Origin: Thermoleophilia bacterium
GTDB taxonomy: Bacteria > Actinomycetota > Thermoleophilia > Miltoncostaeales > Miltoncostaeaceae
DNA: 64,000 nt
Direction: 5' to 3'
Assembly: GCA_017882545.1 (NCBI GenBank)
Contig: JADGPG010000087.1
Span: 1 to 64,000, forward strand
Shown: piece after piece, positions 26,941 through 35,655 of the stretch
Layout of the letters: the number at the start of each line of letters is the position of its first letter
Position numbering within the stretch: position 1 is the first letter of the stretch
The notes under the pieces: generated by a model
What the model saw: only the letters and a program-made list of their open reading frames with translations
Databases searched by the model: none
Told to the model about the DNA's origin: nothing
Made by a program: the position numbers and the translations under genes

Positions 26941-28665
26941 GTGTCGCTCACGAGCCGCAACCTCTCCCCGACACCCGCCCGGGCGCGGCTCCGGACGACG
27001 GCCGCGAGCGCTGTCGTCGGGATGGCACTGCTCGTAACCGCAGGCCTCGCCCGGGCGACCCCCATTCCCGCCACCGGGGACCCGAGTCTCGGCCACGGCC
27101 TGATGCCGATCCGCACGGCGACGGCTGCGGCCGGTGGCGCCGCGTCCAACGGCGAGCAGCGCAACGCCGGCGGATCGGTCGGCACGGGGGCGGCGACAGC
27201 GACCGGGCTGCTCGGCTACGACGGCGGTGTCGCTGGCACCGGCGTGGTCACGGGCCCGCCGAGGGTGTATCTGGTGTTCTGGGGCAGCCAGTGGGGTGCC
27301 CAGGGCACAGCGACCCTCGACGGCTCGCTCTACGCCGCGTTCGGCGGCGACCCGGCGGCAATGGCCCCCGTCCTCCAGCGCTTCTATGCCGGCCTGGGGA
27401 CCAACGGTGAGACCTGGAGCGGTATCGCCACCGCGTACTGCCAATCGAGTGCAGTCGCCACCGTTCGTGTCGGCGCCACGTCGTGCCCGGCCGGTGCGAC
27501 GCACATCGCGTACCCGGCCGGCGGCGCGCTCGCCGGCGTCTGGGAAGACGCCCAGGGGTCGGCACCCGCATCGGCAACCCTGGCGCAACTGGCCGCTGAG
27601 GCCGAGCGGGCCGCGGCGCACTTCAACCGCGCGGGCGCCAGTTCTGGCGTCCAATTCGTGATCGTGTCGCCGCACGGCACCACCCCAGACGGGTTCAATA
27701 CGCCGACCAGCGCGTTCTGCGGATGGCACGACTTCACGACCGGGGCCAACGGCGTGACCTCGGACGCGTCGTCGGTGCTGTTTACCAACATGCCCTATGT
27801 CCCCGATGCCGGATATTCGTGCGGTGCCAACTACGTCAACGCCGGCAGTCAGGGAACGCTTGATGGCGTCTCGGTGATCGCCAGCCATGAATACGTCGAG
27901 ACGCTCACGGATCCGTATCTCGGTTACGGCTGGTACAACACGGGGTTTGGCGAGGCCGCGGACCTGTGTGCGTGGGCCCCCCTGTCCGCTGGCGGCGGCG
28001 CCAACCTCGACACATCCCGCGGCAGCTTCCCCGTCTCGGGTGTCTGGGACAACGCCGCCAACCACGGCAGCGGCGGCTGCATCCTCAGCCATGACGTGTT
28101 GGCCAATCGCACCATCACGATTGCCAACCCGGGAGCGCAGCGCGGAACCCTTGCCAGCCCGGTCACGCCCGTCCCCGTCCGCGTCGTCGATTCCGGCGCC
28201 GCGCCCGGCGGTGGGATCACACCGTCGGTGCAACCGACCCTCCGGTTCCGGGCGATTGGGCTTCCCGTCGGCCTGACCATCGATCCGACGACCGGCCTGA
28301 TCAGCGGATCACCGCGCACGGCCACCTCGGCGCGGGTCACGATCATCGTCACCGACTCCCTTGGTGGATACGGCACGATCCACTTCACATGGACCATCCG
28401 GAACCCGATCGCGATCACCCATGTCGCCCCCGTCCGCTCACGCCGGGGTGCGCGCGTGCGCGTCAGGGTGCGTGCAACCGACTCCCGGGGGCATCGCGTC
28501 CGGTTCACGGCGACCGGCTTGCCGCCGGGCGCCGCGCTCGACCCCGCCACCGGCCTGATCACCGGGCGGGTCACGGGGCACCGCGGCACGTACCGGGTGA
28601 CGGTCCGCGTCTCGGGCGCCGGCGGGGTTCACGCAACGCTTCAGTTCATCTGGATCGTCCGGTAG
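26941..28665 (+). CDS. Large secreted protein with HEYVET motif and two putative Ig (He_PIG) domains
   Basis: 574 residues, paralogue of the preceding gene. Signal peptide SAVVGMALLVTAGLARA; a Gly/Ala-rich stretch to about 95; then VTGPPRVYLVFWGSQWG, FYAGLGTNGETWSGIATAYC, VIVSPHGTTPDGFNT, FCGWHDF, NMPYVPDAGYSCG and IASHEYVETLTDPYLGYGW...ADLCAW. C-terminal repeats AIGLPVGLTIDPTTGLISGS and ATGLPPGAALDPATGLITGR are He_PIG-type Ig domains. The pair probably arose by tandem duplication. They lie next to the frame-broken gene and a membrane protein, and the function is unknown. Confidence 0.75.
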   Translation: MSLTSRNLSPTPARARLRTTAASAVVGMALLVTAGLARATPIPATGDPSLGHGLMPIRTATAAAGGAASNGEQRNAGGSVGTGAATATGLLGYDGGVAGTGVVTGPPRVYLVFWGSQWGAQGTATLDGSLYAAFGGDPAAMAPVLQRFYAGLGTNGETWSGIATAYCQSSAVATVRVGATSCPAGATHIAYPAGGALAGVWEDAQGSAPASATLAQLAAEAERAAAHFNRAGASSGVQFVIVSPHGTTPDGFNTPTSAFCGWHDFTTGANGVTSDASSVLFTNMPYVPDAGYSCGANYVNAGSQGTLDGVSVIASHEYVETLTDPYLGYGWYNTGFGEAADLCAWAPLSAGGGANLDTSRGSFPVSGVWDNAANHGSGGCILSHDVLANRTITIANPGAQRGTLASPVTPVPVRVVDSGAAPGGGITPSVQPTLRFRAIGLPVGLTIDPTTGLISGSPRTATSARVTIIVTDSLGGYGTIHFTWTIRNPIAITHVAPVRSRRGARVRVRVRATDSRGHRVRFTATGLPPGAALDPATGLITGRVTGHRGTYRVTVRVSGAGGVHATLQFIWIVR

Positions 28666-28735
28666 CGCGACGCTGCGGCCGCACCACGGTCGCACCGGCC
28701 CCACGCGACCCGTGGGCTATCGTGGCGCAACCGCG

Positions 28736-29992
28736 ATGAGCACCCAGCCACCCGCCCCACATCACCAGCCCGCCACCACCGGACCACCGTCGCCGGTTCC
28801 GCGCTGGTACGCGCCGGCGAGCGCCGCCCTGGTCATCGCGATCGGACTCCTTGTCGGACTCCGCGGGTACCACCACACGGTACTCGCCTGGGGTAGACCG
28901 TTCTGGGATGTCACCTATGGGAGCGGGTTCATCCGCCGCGGCCTCGTCGGGACGATCTTCCAGGCCGTGTTCGGCAGCGCCAGCTACGCCACCCAGACCG
29001 GTCTGGTGATTGCGATCACGGTCACTGTCGCCATCGGGCTGCTGTGCGGACTGGCGATGTGGGTGGCGATCCTCGTGGCTCGCGCATCGAGTCGCGGCAA
29101 CGCCGTGCGGCTGGTGCTGCTGTCCCTGCCGATCGTGGCGTCGTCACTGTTCTCGATGCTCATCTTCACGACCGGCTATCTCGACGGCCTACTGCTGGCG
29201 ATCACCGCCGTTGCGGCCGTACTGCTGGCCCGCGGCTGGCTCTGGCCGGCGGTGGCGGTGGCGTGCGTGGCGCCCTTCGTCCATGAACTGTCGGCCTACC
29301 TGTGGGTCCCCGTCGCGGTGTTCGGCTACTCGGCGATCAGCCGCCGCGTGCCACCCCGCCGCCAGTGGGAGACGGTGATCGCACTCTGCCTGCCGCTGGT
29401 CGTCGCCATCGCGATCACTCGCGTCGGCTCCCGCACCGCCGTCCAGCACCAGATCACCGCGCACGTCCAGGGCACGCCCGGATTCAAGGCGACGCTCTTT
29501 CACTGGGAATTCGGCCAAACGTTCCCGTCCGCCCTGCACCACATGGACCAGTTGCAGCGGCTCTACTGGTGGCCGACCGAGCCCGCTGCGCTCGTCTACT
29601 TTTGCTGGCCCGCGCTGCTGGCGATCACCGTGTACTTGGTGTGGCGCTGGCGGCTCCTGGACCGAGCCGCGCGCGTCGCGCTGATCCTTGCGATCGCGGC
29701 GCCGTGGTCGGCCCTGATTCTCGCGTGGGACTTGTCGAGGCTCATCCTGTTGGCCAACGCAATGAGCCTGATCGTGATCCTTTCCATCGAGACGACCCTC
29801 GATACACGTCACAGCGCGCCGCCGAGTCGAGCGATCGACGTCGTCCTGGGGGGAGCGACCGTGCTCGCGATGAGCCTGCCGTTCATGTACGTGTACTTCG
29901 ACCTGGGATTCTACGTGCACCACGGACCGATGCAGTGGAGTCTGTGGCCGGTGCTCCACCCCGCCCTGGCCAACCTGTTCCGACTGCGCTGA
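28736..29992 (+). CDS. Multi-pass membrane protein, possible GT-C/EpsG-like
   Basis: 418 residues from ATG 28736, with TATCGT 12 bases upstream. After a Pro-rich cytoplasmic start there are about nine to ten hydrophobic segments, with a large loop (SRTAVQHQITAHVQGTPGF...YWWPTEPAAL) between two of them. The FWDVTYGSGFIRRGLVGTIF segment near the N-terminus recalls EpsG or GT-C type membrane proteins that polymerise or transfer sugars, but no catalytic motif is certain. Monocistronic; it converges on the YCII/peroxiredoxin pair. Confidence 0.6.
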   Translation: MSTQPPAPHHQPATTGPPSPVPRWYAPASAALVIAIGLLVGLRGYHHTVLAWGRPFWDVTYGSGFIRRGLVGTIFQAVFGSASYATQTGLVIAITVTVAIGLLCGLAMWVAILVARASSRGNAVRLVLLSLPIVASSLFSMLIFTTGYLDGLLLAITAVAAVLLARGWLWPAVAVACVAPFVHELSAYLWVPVAVFGYSAISRRVPPRRQWETVIALCLPLVVAIAITRVGSRTAVQHQITAHVQGTPGFKATLFHWEFGQTFPSALHHMDQLQRLYWWPTEPAALVYFCWPALLAITVYLVWRWRLLDRAARVALILAIAAPWSALILAWDLSRLILLANAMSLIVILSIETTLDTRHSAPPSRAIDVVLGGATVLAMSLPFMYVYFDLGFYVHHGPMQWSLWPVLHPALANLFRLR

Positions 29993-30038
29993 GCCCCGGC
30001 ATGACAGCCGGCCGCGACGCCCGGCGGCGTGCGGCTGC

Positions 30039-30326
30039 TCAGCCCTGGAGCACCTCGGCGCCCGGACGGATCGCCGCGATCGTGTACTCGCGAATGTCAT
30101 ATTGGGCGAGCCCGTGCACGTGGTACGGGTCATCCTTGATCCAGTCCGCCAACTGCTCGCGCGTCACCCCGACCGCGACGGCGATACCACCCTGGAGCGG
30201 CACCTCGGGGCCAGCGGCGATGAAGTGGCCGGCCTCGATGTGCCCGCGGGCCCAGGCGCGGTGCGCCTCGGCCTGATCGACCATTTGATCGGGCGGCACC
30301 GTGTAGCGGGTGATCAGCAGAAACAT
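30039..30326 (-). CDS. YCII-family protein
   Basis: 95 residues with the ferredoxin-like YCII fold: MFLLITRYTVPPDQMVDQ..HRAWARGHIEAGHFIAAGP, then the family signature IKDDPYHVHGLAQYDIREY, which carries the conserved Asp/His pair. Proteins of this family are small dimers with possible isomerase or hydrolase-like roles. It starts on the last base of the peroxiredoxin stop codon (TGATG), so it is translationally coupled to it. Confidence 0.88.
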   Translation of the reverse strand: MFLLITRYTVPPDQMVDQAEAHRAWARGHIEAGHFIAAGPEVPLQGGIAVAVGVTREQLADWIKDDPYHVHGLAQYDIREYTIAAIRPGAEVLQG

Positions 30327-30784
30327 CAGATCTTGCAGGCCGACAGCGACGCGATAAGCCGGTCCACATCAGGGGTGTCCAGCGGGACCACCTGGTCGAC
30401 GTCACGGATGACGCCGTCGGCGTCGAGCACAAAGGTCGCGCGTCCGGCGATGCCGGCCTGGTCGAGCCACACGTCATACAGGCGAGCCACCTCACCCTTC
30501 GGGTGGAAGTCGGCGAGAAAGGTTACGTGGTCTGCCCCGAGCTCCCGCTTGAACGCCGCAAGGCTGGCCTTGTTGTCGACGCTGACACCCACGACGTGGG
30601 CGCCTTCGAACGGCGTCTGGTCCTCGACAATCTTTGCAAAGTAGGGCCCGCAGACGCCCGAGAAGGCCGCCGGGAAGAAGTTCAGGTACACGGGGGTCCC
30701 GCGCAGATCAGACAGCGTGACGCTCGATCCATCCGAGGCGGTCAGGGTGAAATCCGGCGCTTGGGTTCCGGCGTCGAGGGCCAT
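30326..30784 (-). CDS. Peroxiredoxin (AhpE/BCP-like)
   Basis: 152 residues, thioredoxin fold. PDFTLTASDGSSVTLSDLRG is followed by the active-site stretch FFPAAFSGVCGPYFAKI with the peroxidatic Cys; typical family sequences have T at the Ser position. A second Cys occurs only at the C-terminus (SACKI), so it may be one-cysteine like AhpE or use that Cys for resolution. It reduces H2O2 and organic peroxides. AGGAG five bases upstream supports ATG 30784. Confidence 0.87.
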   Translation of the reverse strand: MALDAGTQAPDFTLTASDGSSVTLSDLRGTPVYLNFFPAAFSGVCGPYFAKIVEDQTPFEGAHVVGVSVDNKASLAAFKRELGADHVTFLADFHPKGEVARLYDVWLDQAGIAGRATFVLDADGVIRDVDQVVPLDTPDVDRLIASLSACKI

Positions 30785-30865
30785 TGGTGCTCCTGATGGT
30801 TGAAGATCACGATCGCCACGAGGCTACCGATTCTCGCTCAGCGGCGTCCCGGTACCGCGGCGAAC

Positions 30866-32020
30866 CTATTTCAGGATCCGCGCCGCCGCCTGCGCGACAG
30901 CCTCAAGGCCCTCCGCATCGGCAACGCGGCGACGTGCCGGATCCGCCTCGACCGGGGTCTCGTCGCGGACCCCCGCCGGAGGCTCGCCCCCCAGCGCGAG
31001 GCGCGCCGCGTCCCGCCAGGCGTCCGGGAGGTCGTCAGCCACCGGACGCCCGGTCAGCGCGGCGAGCTGAAGCACCCAGAGGCGGCCGAGAGTCATCGGG
31101 TTGTAGCCGCCCCCGGCGATGGCCAGCAGGCGCCCCTCGCAGACCTCGTCCGCCAGCGCCACGAGCCGGGCGTAGACCTCCTCGAGGGCGGAAATCGTGA
31201 CTTGGAGATGCGCCAGCGGGTCCGCGTGATGGACGTCCGCGCCGAGGTGGACAACGAGCGCCTCCGGAGCGAACGCCCTGACGGCCGGGACGATCACGTC
31301 GCCCACCGCCGCCAGGTACGGAGCGTCACCCGCAAACGGCGGGAGCGGGACATTGAGCGTGGCTCCCTTCCCCTCGCCGGCGCCCGTCTCATCGAGGCCG
31401 CCCGTCCCGGGAAAGAAGCCATAGGCGAACTCGTGCACGGAGACCGACAGGACGCGGGGATCCGAGTAGAAGATCCACTGCACTCCATCCCCGTGATGGG
31501 CATCGACATCGACGTAGGCGACACGGCGCGCGCCTGCGTCGAGTAGCTCGCGTACCGCCAGCGCGCAGTCGTTGTAGATGCAGAATCCGGACGCCCGGTT
31601 CGCCATCGCGTGGTGGAGCCCCGCGGGCGCAGGGCAGAATGCGCGGCCCGGGCCCTCCCAGACCGCCTGCGCACCGGCAATCGCGGCACCGCACACGTCG
31701 GCGGCCGCCTCATGCATTCCTTCCCGGGCGACGGTGTCCATGCCGGGAACGAACCCCCACTGGCCGGCCTCCCACTCCATCGCGCGCCGCGGGTCGTGCG
31801 AATACCGCTGCACGGCGCGGATGTAGGCGCCGGCATGCACCCGCTCCAACGACGCCACGTCGGCAGTCGGAGGGTCGAGCGTCACGACACCCGGCCCGTC
31901 GAGCGACCCCGTATGTAACAGCAGGTCCCATGCCAGGCCGCGTCGCAGCGGACGCTCGGCGTCCTCAGACGGGTTATAGGCCTGCAAACGGGGGCTCCAC
32001 GGGACGATTACGTCGGCCAT
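30866..32020 (-). CDS. acuC: Histone-deacetylase-fold protein, AcuC-like
   Basis: 384 residues from ATG 32020, with AGGAAG eight bases upstream; the track start at 32146 has no support. Zn-dependent deacetylase motifs: PAGLHHAMANRASGFCIYND with the active-site His pair, VDVDAHHGDGVQWIFY with metal-binding Asp/His, and LGADVHHADPLAHL with the second Asp. AGGGYNP near the end matches the AcuC glycine-rich loop with catalytic Tyr. AcuC deacetylates acetyl-CoA synthetase or polyamines in other bacteria; the substrate here is unknown. A second homologue lies at 44320. Confidence 0.88.
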   Translation of the reverse strand: MADVIVPWSPRLQAYNPSEDAERPLRRGLAWDLLLHTGSLDGPGVVTLDPPTADVASLERVHAGAYIRAVQRYSHDPRRAMEWEAGQWGFVPGMDTVAREGMHEAAADVCGAAIAGAQAVWEGPGRAFCPAPAGLHHAMANRASGFCIYNDCALAVRELLDAGARRVAYVDVDAHHGDGVQWIFYSDPRVLSVSVHEFAYGFFPGTGGLDETGAGEGKGATLNVPLPPFAGDAPYLAAVGDVIVPAVRAFAPEALVVHLGADVHHADPLAHLQVTISALEEVYARLVALADEVCEGRLLAIAGGGYNPMTLGRLWVLQLAALTGRPVADDLPDAWRDAARLALGGEPPAGVRDETPVEADPARRRVADAEGLEAVAQAAARILK

Positions 32021-32166
32021 TGCGGTGTCTTCCTGGGGCGCGAGCAGAACGGCTTTGCGACAGCAAACCACGACCGGGTTCGATGCGCCCGCCTCGAATC
32101 CGCCGATTCGCCGACGCCATGCGTACGATTTGGGTAGCGAATGCACCTGTACGCAAGGAGACGTTC

Positions 32167-32403
32167 TTGGCGCACCACCTGTTCGACGTCCGGGAGTCGG
32201 CGACTCACGACCTCGTAGCCCAGCAACTGCGCGACCTCGCCGAACAGTTCGCGGCGGGCTCGGTTGACCTCGCCTACGACGAGTGGCAAGGCGGCATCGA
32301 GGTGATCGACCCAGTCAACGTGGTCGTGGACCTCAAGAGGAGTGGTCATTCAATGGACCTTGTTGTCCACCTCACCTGGCCGACCGCGGGCAGCCCCGCC
32401 TAG
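32167..32403 (+). CDS. Amphi-Trp domain protein
   Basis: 78 residues. I start it at TTG 32167 because AAGGAG lies six bases upstream; the in-frame ATG at 32119 has none. The sequence shows the two-part amphi-Trp layout: a helix (ATHDLVAQQLRDLAEQFAAG), the short strand GSVDLAYDEWQGGIEV, and VNVVVDLKRSGHSMDLVVHLTW, where a Trp ends an amphipathic strand. Function of the family is unknown. Divergent from acuC; it ends two bases before the stop of the APH-like gene. Confidence 0.75.
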   Translation: MAHHLFDVRESATHDLVAQQLRDLAEQFAAGSVDLAYDEWQGGIEVIDPVNVVVDLKRSGHSMDLVVHLTWPTAGSPA

Positions 32404-32405
32404 GT

Positions 32406-33215
32406 TCACGCTCCCCCGGGTCCCGCCCCGGACATCTCTGCAACCAGCTGCGCAGCGTGCGCCCTCAGGCGCGCGCTGCGGGCCGCATCGCCGAGCGCGG
32501 CGTACCAGCCGGCGATCCACAAGGCCATGAACGGCCGCCAGGCCGTTGCGCGCGCTGCCGTCGTGGCGTCGGCCCCATACCCGGCGAGCAGGTCGTCGAG
32601 CGCCGGCGGCGGGAGTGCGTCCATCGCCGCCAGATACGCCAAGTCCTCGGCCGGTTCGCCATCCCGCGCGAACTCCCAATCGACGAGCAGCGGGCCGCGG
32701 GCGCCCCAGACGACGTTCCCGCTCCAGGGGTCGCCGTGCAGGAGTACCGCACGACCCCCCGCGGGAGCCGGCAGCGCCGCGATCGCCCGTGCCGCCAACG
32801 GGCGATCCGCGTCATCGACCCGTGCCACCACCTCGGCGGTGCGGTCCGCCCAGGCGCCGGGGACCGCGTCGGCGCTGGACAAGTTCGGCGCGACGGACTC
32901 GTGCAGTCGCCGCAGCAGCGCACCGACCGCGCGGGCGTCGGCGGCGGACCAGTGGGTGGCGGGGCGGACGTCGCCGGCGATCCGCTCCGTCACCACCACG
33001 CCGTCGCCCGAGGCGACAAGGCGCGGGGCAACACCGGCGCCGGAGACCGCGTCGAGCGCGCGGGCCTCTCGGTCCGTGCGCTCGTGCGCGGCAACCTTGA
33101 CGGCCCACAAGCCCCCGGGCGTGGCAATTTCCCAGACCGCCGCACCACGACCTCCGCCGAGTCGGCGTGGCGGCGCCGAATCGCGATACATGCCTGCACG
33201 AGTGTCATCCGCCAA
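32406..33215 (-). CDS. Aminoglycoside-phosphotransferase (APH)-family kinase
   Basis: 269 residues from TTG 33215, supported by GGAGGA six bases upstream; the track extends 81 codons into unlikely sequence. The C-terminal lobe has the APH catalytic loop VLLHGDPWSGNVVWG (HxDxxxxN) and the metal-binding LLVDWEFA. The N-terminal lobe AVWEIATPGGLWAVKVAAHE supplies the ATP-binding Lys. Such proteins phosphorylate fructosamines, choline, homoserine or aminoglycosides; nothing here points to resistance, and YniA-like fructosamine kinase is a fair guess. Confidence 0.8.
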   Translation of the reverse strand: MADDTRAGMYRDSAPPRRLGGGRGAAVWEIATPGGLWAVKVAAHERTDREARALDAVSGAGVAPRLVASGDGVVVTERIAGDVRPATHWSAADARAVGALLRRLHESVAPNLSSADAVPGAWADRTAEVVARVDDADRPLAARAIAALPAPAGGRAVLLHGDPWSGNVVWGARGPLLVDWEFARDGEPAEDLAYLAAMDALPPPALDDLLAGYGADATTAARATAWRPFMALWIAGWYAALGDAARSARLRAHAAQLVAEMSGAGPGGA

Positions 33216-33458
33216 CGGTGTTCCTCCGCAATCCGCGGCATGTCCCGGCCGCCGAGCTCCCCGCGCCTTCGTCGCCGACAGGCGACAAAACGCTAGTGAA
33301 CTGGCAACATAGTCGGTGCACATGGTGGTGTTGCACATGCGCCCATACCGATTCGGGCCAGCGGGACGGGTCCGGTCGCGTGGCCACAACGGCTGGTACA
33401 GCGCGTACACCGCGCGGGGTGATCCCCGCGTCGTGTCGTGTTGCCCGGAAAGGTGCAC
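33216..33458. other. Divergent spacer with a leader hairpin before the thiamine-type operon
   Basis: 243 bases between the kinase and the transporter operon. I looked for a TPP riboswitch (CTGAGA and ACCTGATCTGG blocks) and found neither. A perfect hairpin CGCGGGG-TGAT-CCCCGCG occupies 33413-33430, about 28 bases before the first start codon. Confidence 0.45.
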
Positions 33459-33761
33459 ATGCTCGTCGAGATTCAGGTGCTCCCCACCCCGACAGGGGCA
33501 CCACCTGACACCTACTCACACGTTGACGCCGCGATCGCGGCGATCGCGGCAAGCGGGGCCCGCTACGAGGTTGGCGCGCTCGGAACGACGATTGAGGGCA
33601 CCGCAGACCAGGTCTGGCCGGTGCTGCGCGCGGCTCACGAGGCGTCGTTGGCGGCCGGTGCCGACCAGGTGGTCACCGTCATCAAAGTAGCCGAGACGTC
33701 CGGCGGTGATGAGCGCCTGACGATCGACGGCCTGACCGCCCGCCACCGAGCCGTGCGATGA
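33459..33761 (+). CDS. MTH1187/YkoF-type thiamine-binding protein
   Basis: 100 residues from ATG 33459; the track start lies seven codons upstream. Ferredoxin-like fold of the thiamine_BP family: MLVEIQVLPTPTGAPPDTYSHVDAAIAAIAASG, YEVGALGTTIEGTADQVWPVL, AAGADQVVTVIKV. Such proteins bind thiamine or its HMP moiety in the cytoplasm. Its stop overlaps the start of the binding-protein gene (ATGA), tying it to the transporter that follows. Confidence 0.85.
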   Translation: MLVEIQVLPTPTGAPPDTYSHVDAAIAAIAASGARYEVGALGTTIEGTADQVWPVLRAAHEASLAAGADQVVTVIKVAETSGGDERLTIDGLTARHRAVR

Positions 33762-34846
33762 GCCCGGCACAACCTCGCCGTCGCGGTGTGTGCGCGGCCG
33801 CCGCCGCGGCGCTCGTCGCGGTCACCGCGCTCGTCGCCGGCTGCGGCGGATCCGGGAGCGGCACGGCATCGACGGCGGGATCGGCAGTGACGACGACCCC
33901 CGCACCGGCCACCGTCACCGTCGCGCTCGACTGGGTGCCGAACACCAATCACACCGGGATCTACGTCGCCAACGCGCTCGGCCTCTACCGACACGCCGGC
34001 ATCAACCTGCACGTCCTGCCGTACGGAACGACGGCCCCCGAGACGCTCGTCGCCGCCGGTAAGGCCGATTTCGGGATCTCGTACGAGGCGGGCACGATCT
34101 TCGCCCGCGCCGCCGGAGAAGACGTCACCGCGGTATTTGCGATCCTCCAACACGACGCCTTGCAGGTCGGGGTCCGCGCGACGAACACCGCGATCAACTC
34201 GCCGAAGGATCTCGACGGTAAGACGTATGCCGGATTCGGCACCCCGGATGAGGGCCCGACGCTCAAGTACGTCATCCGACGTGACGGCGGCACCGGATCA
34301 TTCACCACCGTCGACCTCAACACGTCGGCATATGACGCAGTCTGGACGGGCAAAGCCGATTTCACGCTCTCGTACACGACCTGGGAAGCCATCCAGGGTC
34401 GCCTGGCCGGGAAGCCGTTCAAGTCCGGATTCGGTCTGACCCAACTGGGCCTTCCGGACAACTACTCCACCCTCATGATCTCCAGCAACCACTTCCTGTC
34501 CGGTCACGGCGACGTTGCTCGGCGATTCCTGGCCGCGACGCAGCAGGGGTACGAGTACGCGGCCGCACATCCGGCTCAGGCGGCCCGCATCCTGATCGCC
34601 GCCGACCCCAACGGGCTCGGATCCCAGACGACGCTGGTCGAGGAAAGCGCCGACCTGTTGGCGCGGAACTACTACCTCGATGCATCCGGGGTGGCCGGGC
34701 CGGAGACGACCGACACGTGGGCGGGCTACGGCAACCTGCTGTTCGACGCCGGCGCGCTGGCGAACTCCAACGGCGCCAAGCTGACCACGCGCCCCGAATG
34801 GTCGACCTACTACACCAACGCCTACCTCCCGGCCGGCGCAAAATGA
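33758..34846 (+). CDS. ABC substrate-binding lipoprotein, ThiY/NMT1-like
   Basis: 362 residues. Lipobox ALVAVTALVAGC; mature protein has the NMT1/THI5 signature VALDWVPNTNHTGIYVANALGLY, followed by PYGTTAPETLVAAGKADFGIS. This group binds pyrimidine precursors of thiamine such as formylaminopyrimidine. Together with the upstream thiamine-binding protein this predicts uptake of a thiamine precursor. Overlaps both neighbours by four bases. Confidence 0.88.
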   Translation: MSPAQPRRRGVCAAAAAALVAVTALVAGCGGSGSGTASTAGSAVTTTPAPATVTVALDWVPNTNHTGIYVANALGLYRHAGINLHVLPYGTTAPETLVAAGKADFGISYEAGTIFARAAGEDVTAVFAILQHDALQVGVRATNTAINSPKDLDGKTYAGFGTPDEGPTLKYVIRRDGGTGSFTTVDLNTSAYDAVWTGKADFTLSYTTWEAIQGRLAGKPFKSGFGLTQLGLPDNYSTLMISSNHFLSGHGDVARRFLAATQQGYEYAAAHPAQAARILIAADPNGLGSQTTLVEESADLLARNYYLDASGVAGPETTDTWAGYGNLLFDAGALANSNGAKLTTRPEWSTYYTNAYLPAGAK

Positions 34847-35655
34847 GCACGGCCCGCAGGCCCGGCGCCACCGCCGACCCCCGGCCACTCGGGCGGTTCG
34901 GCTGGGTGCCGGCGCTGGCGATCATCGCGGCCGCCATAGCGACCTGGCAGATCTACGCGATGCGCAGCGGGGTGAGCCCCCAGATCCTCCCCTCTCCGGC
35001 GCGCGTCGTCGACGCCGGCTGGGCCGCACGCGACGCGCTGTGGACCAACACCGTCGCGACGCTCGAGGAGACGGCATTCGGGTTTCTTGTCGCCGTCGTT
35101 CTCGCACTGGGCCTGTCGCTGCTCATCGACGCCTCCGGCATCCTGCGGACCGCGCTGATGCCGCTGCTGATCGGCTCCCAGACCCTGCCGCTGGTCGCGA
35201 TCGCGCCGCTGGTGATCATTTGGTTCGGCTTCGGACTGACGCCGAAGGTGCTGCTGGTGGCGCTGCTGTCGTTCTTCCCGATCACGGTGGCCCTCCTGGA
35301 GGGGTACCAGGCAACCGACCCCGATGTCGAGCGCCTCCTGATGTCGATGGGGGCCGGTCGCTGGCGCCGATACCGCTCCGCGCGCCTGCCGACCGCGATG
35401 CCGTTCTTTTTCGCCGGCCTCCGCATCGCGATCACCTACTCGATCGTGGTCGCAATCTTCGCCGAGTACGCCGGCGCCAGCTCGGGGCTGGGGATCTACA
35501 TCGAGCAGGAGACCCATGTGTTCCGCACGGATCTCGTCTTCGCAGCAGTTCTGGTGACGACATTGCTGACCATCACGCTGTTCGCGGCGACGTACCTCCT
35601 CGAGCGCCTGCTGATCCCGTGGTACCGGATATCGCGCAGGGTGGACCGCCGGTGA
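34843..35655 (+). CDS. ABC permease of the ThiX/SsuC type
   Basis: 270 residues from ATG 34843 (ATGA overlap). Six hydrophobic segments typical of BPD_transp_1 permeases, with the EAA-type loop SMGAGRWRRYRSARLPTAMPFFFAGLRIA that docks the ATPase. The N-terminal linker IYAMRSGVSPQILPSPARVVDA matches sulfonate/nitrate/pyrimidine importers. Part of the thiamine-precursor operon. Confidence 0.9.
   Translation: MSTARRPGATADPRPLGRFGWVPALAIIAAAIATWQIYAMRSGVSPQILPSPARVVDAGWAARDALWTNTVATLEETAFGFLVAVVLALGLSLLIDASGILRTALMPLLIGSQTLPLVAIAPLVIIWFGFGLTPKVLLVALLSFFPITVALLEGYQATDPDVERLLMSMGAGRWRRYRSARLPTAMPFFFAGLRIAITYSIVVAIFAEYAGASSGLGIYIEQETHVFRTDLVFAAVLVTTLLTITLFAATYLLERLLIPWYRISRRVDRR

Noticed and set aside
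26647-28233. 528-residue minus-strand ORF
   Set aside because: Antiframe of the Ig-domain protein; composition is Arg/Gly-rich with no motif.
33300-33458. TPP riboswitch upstream of the thiamine-type operon
   Set aside because: The conserved CTGAGA and ACCTGATCTGG blocks are absent.
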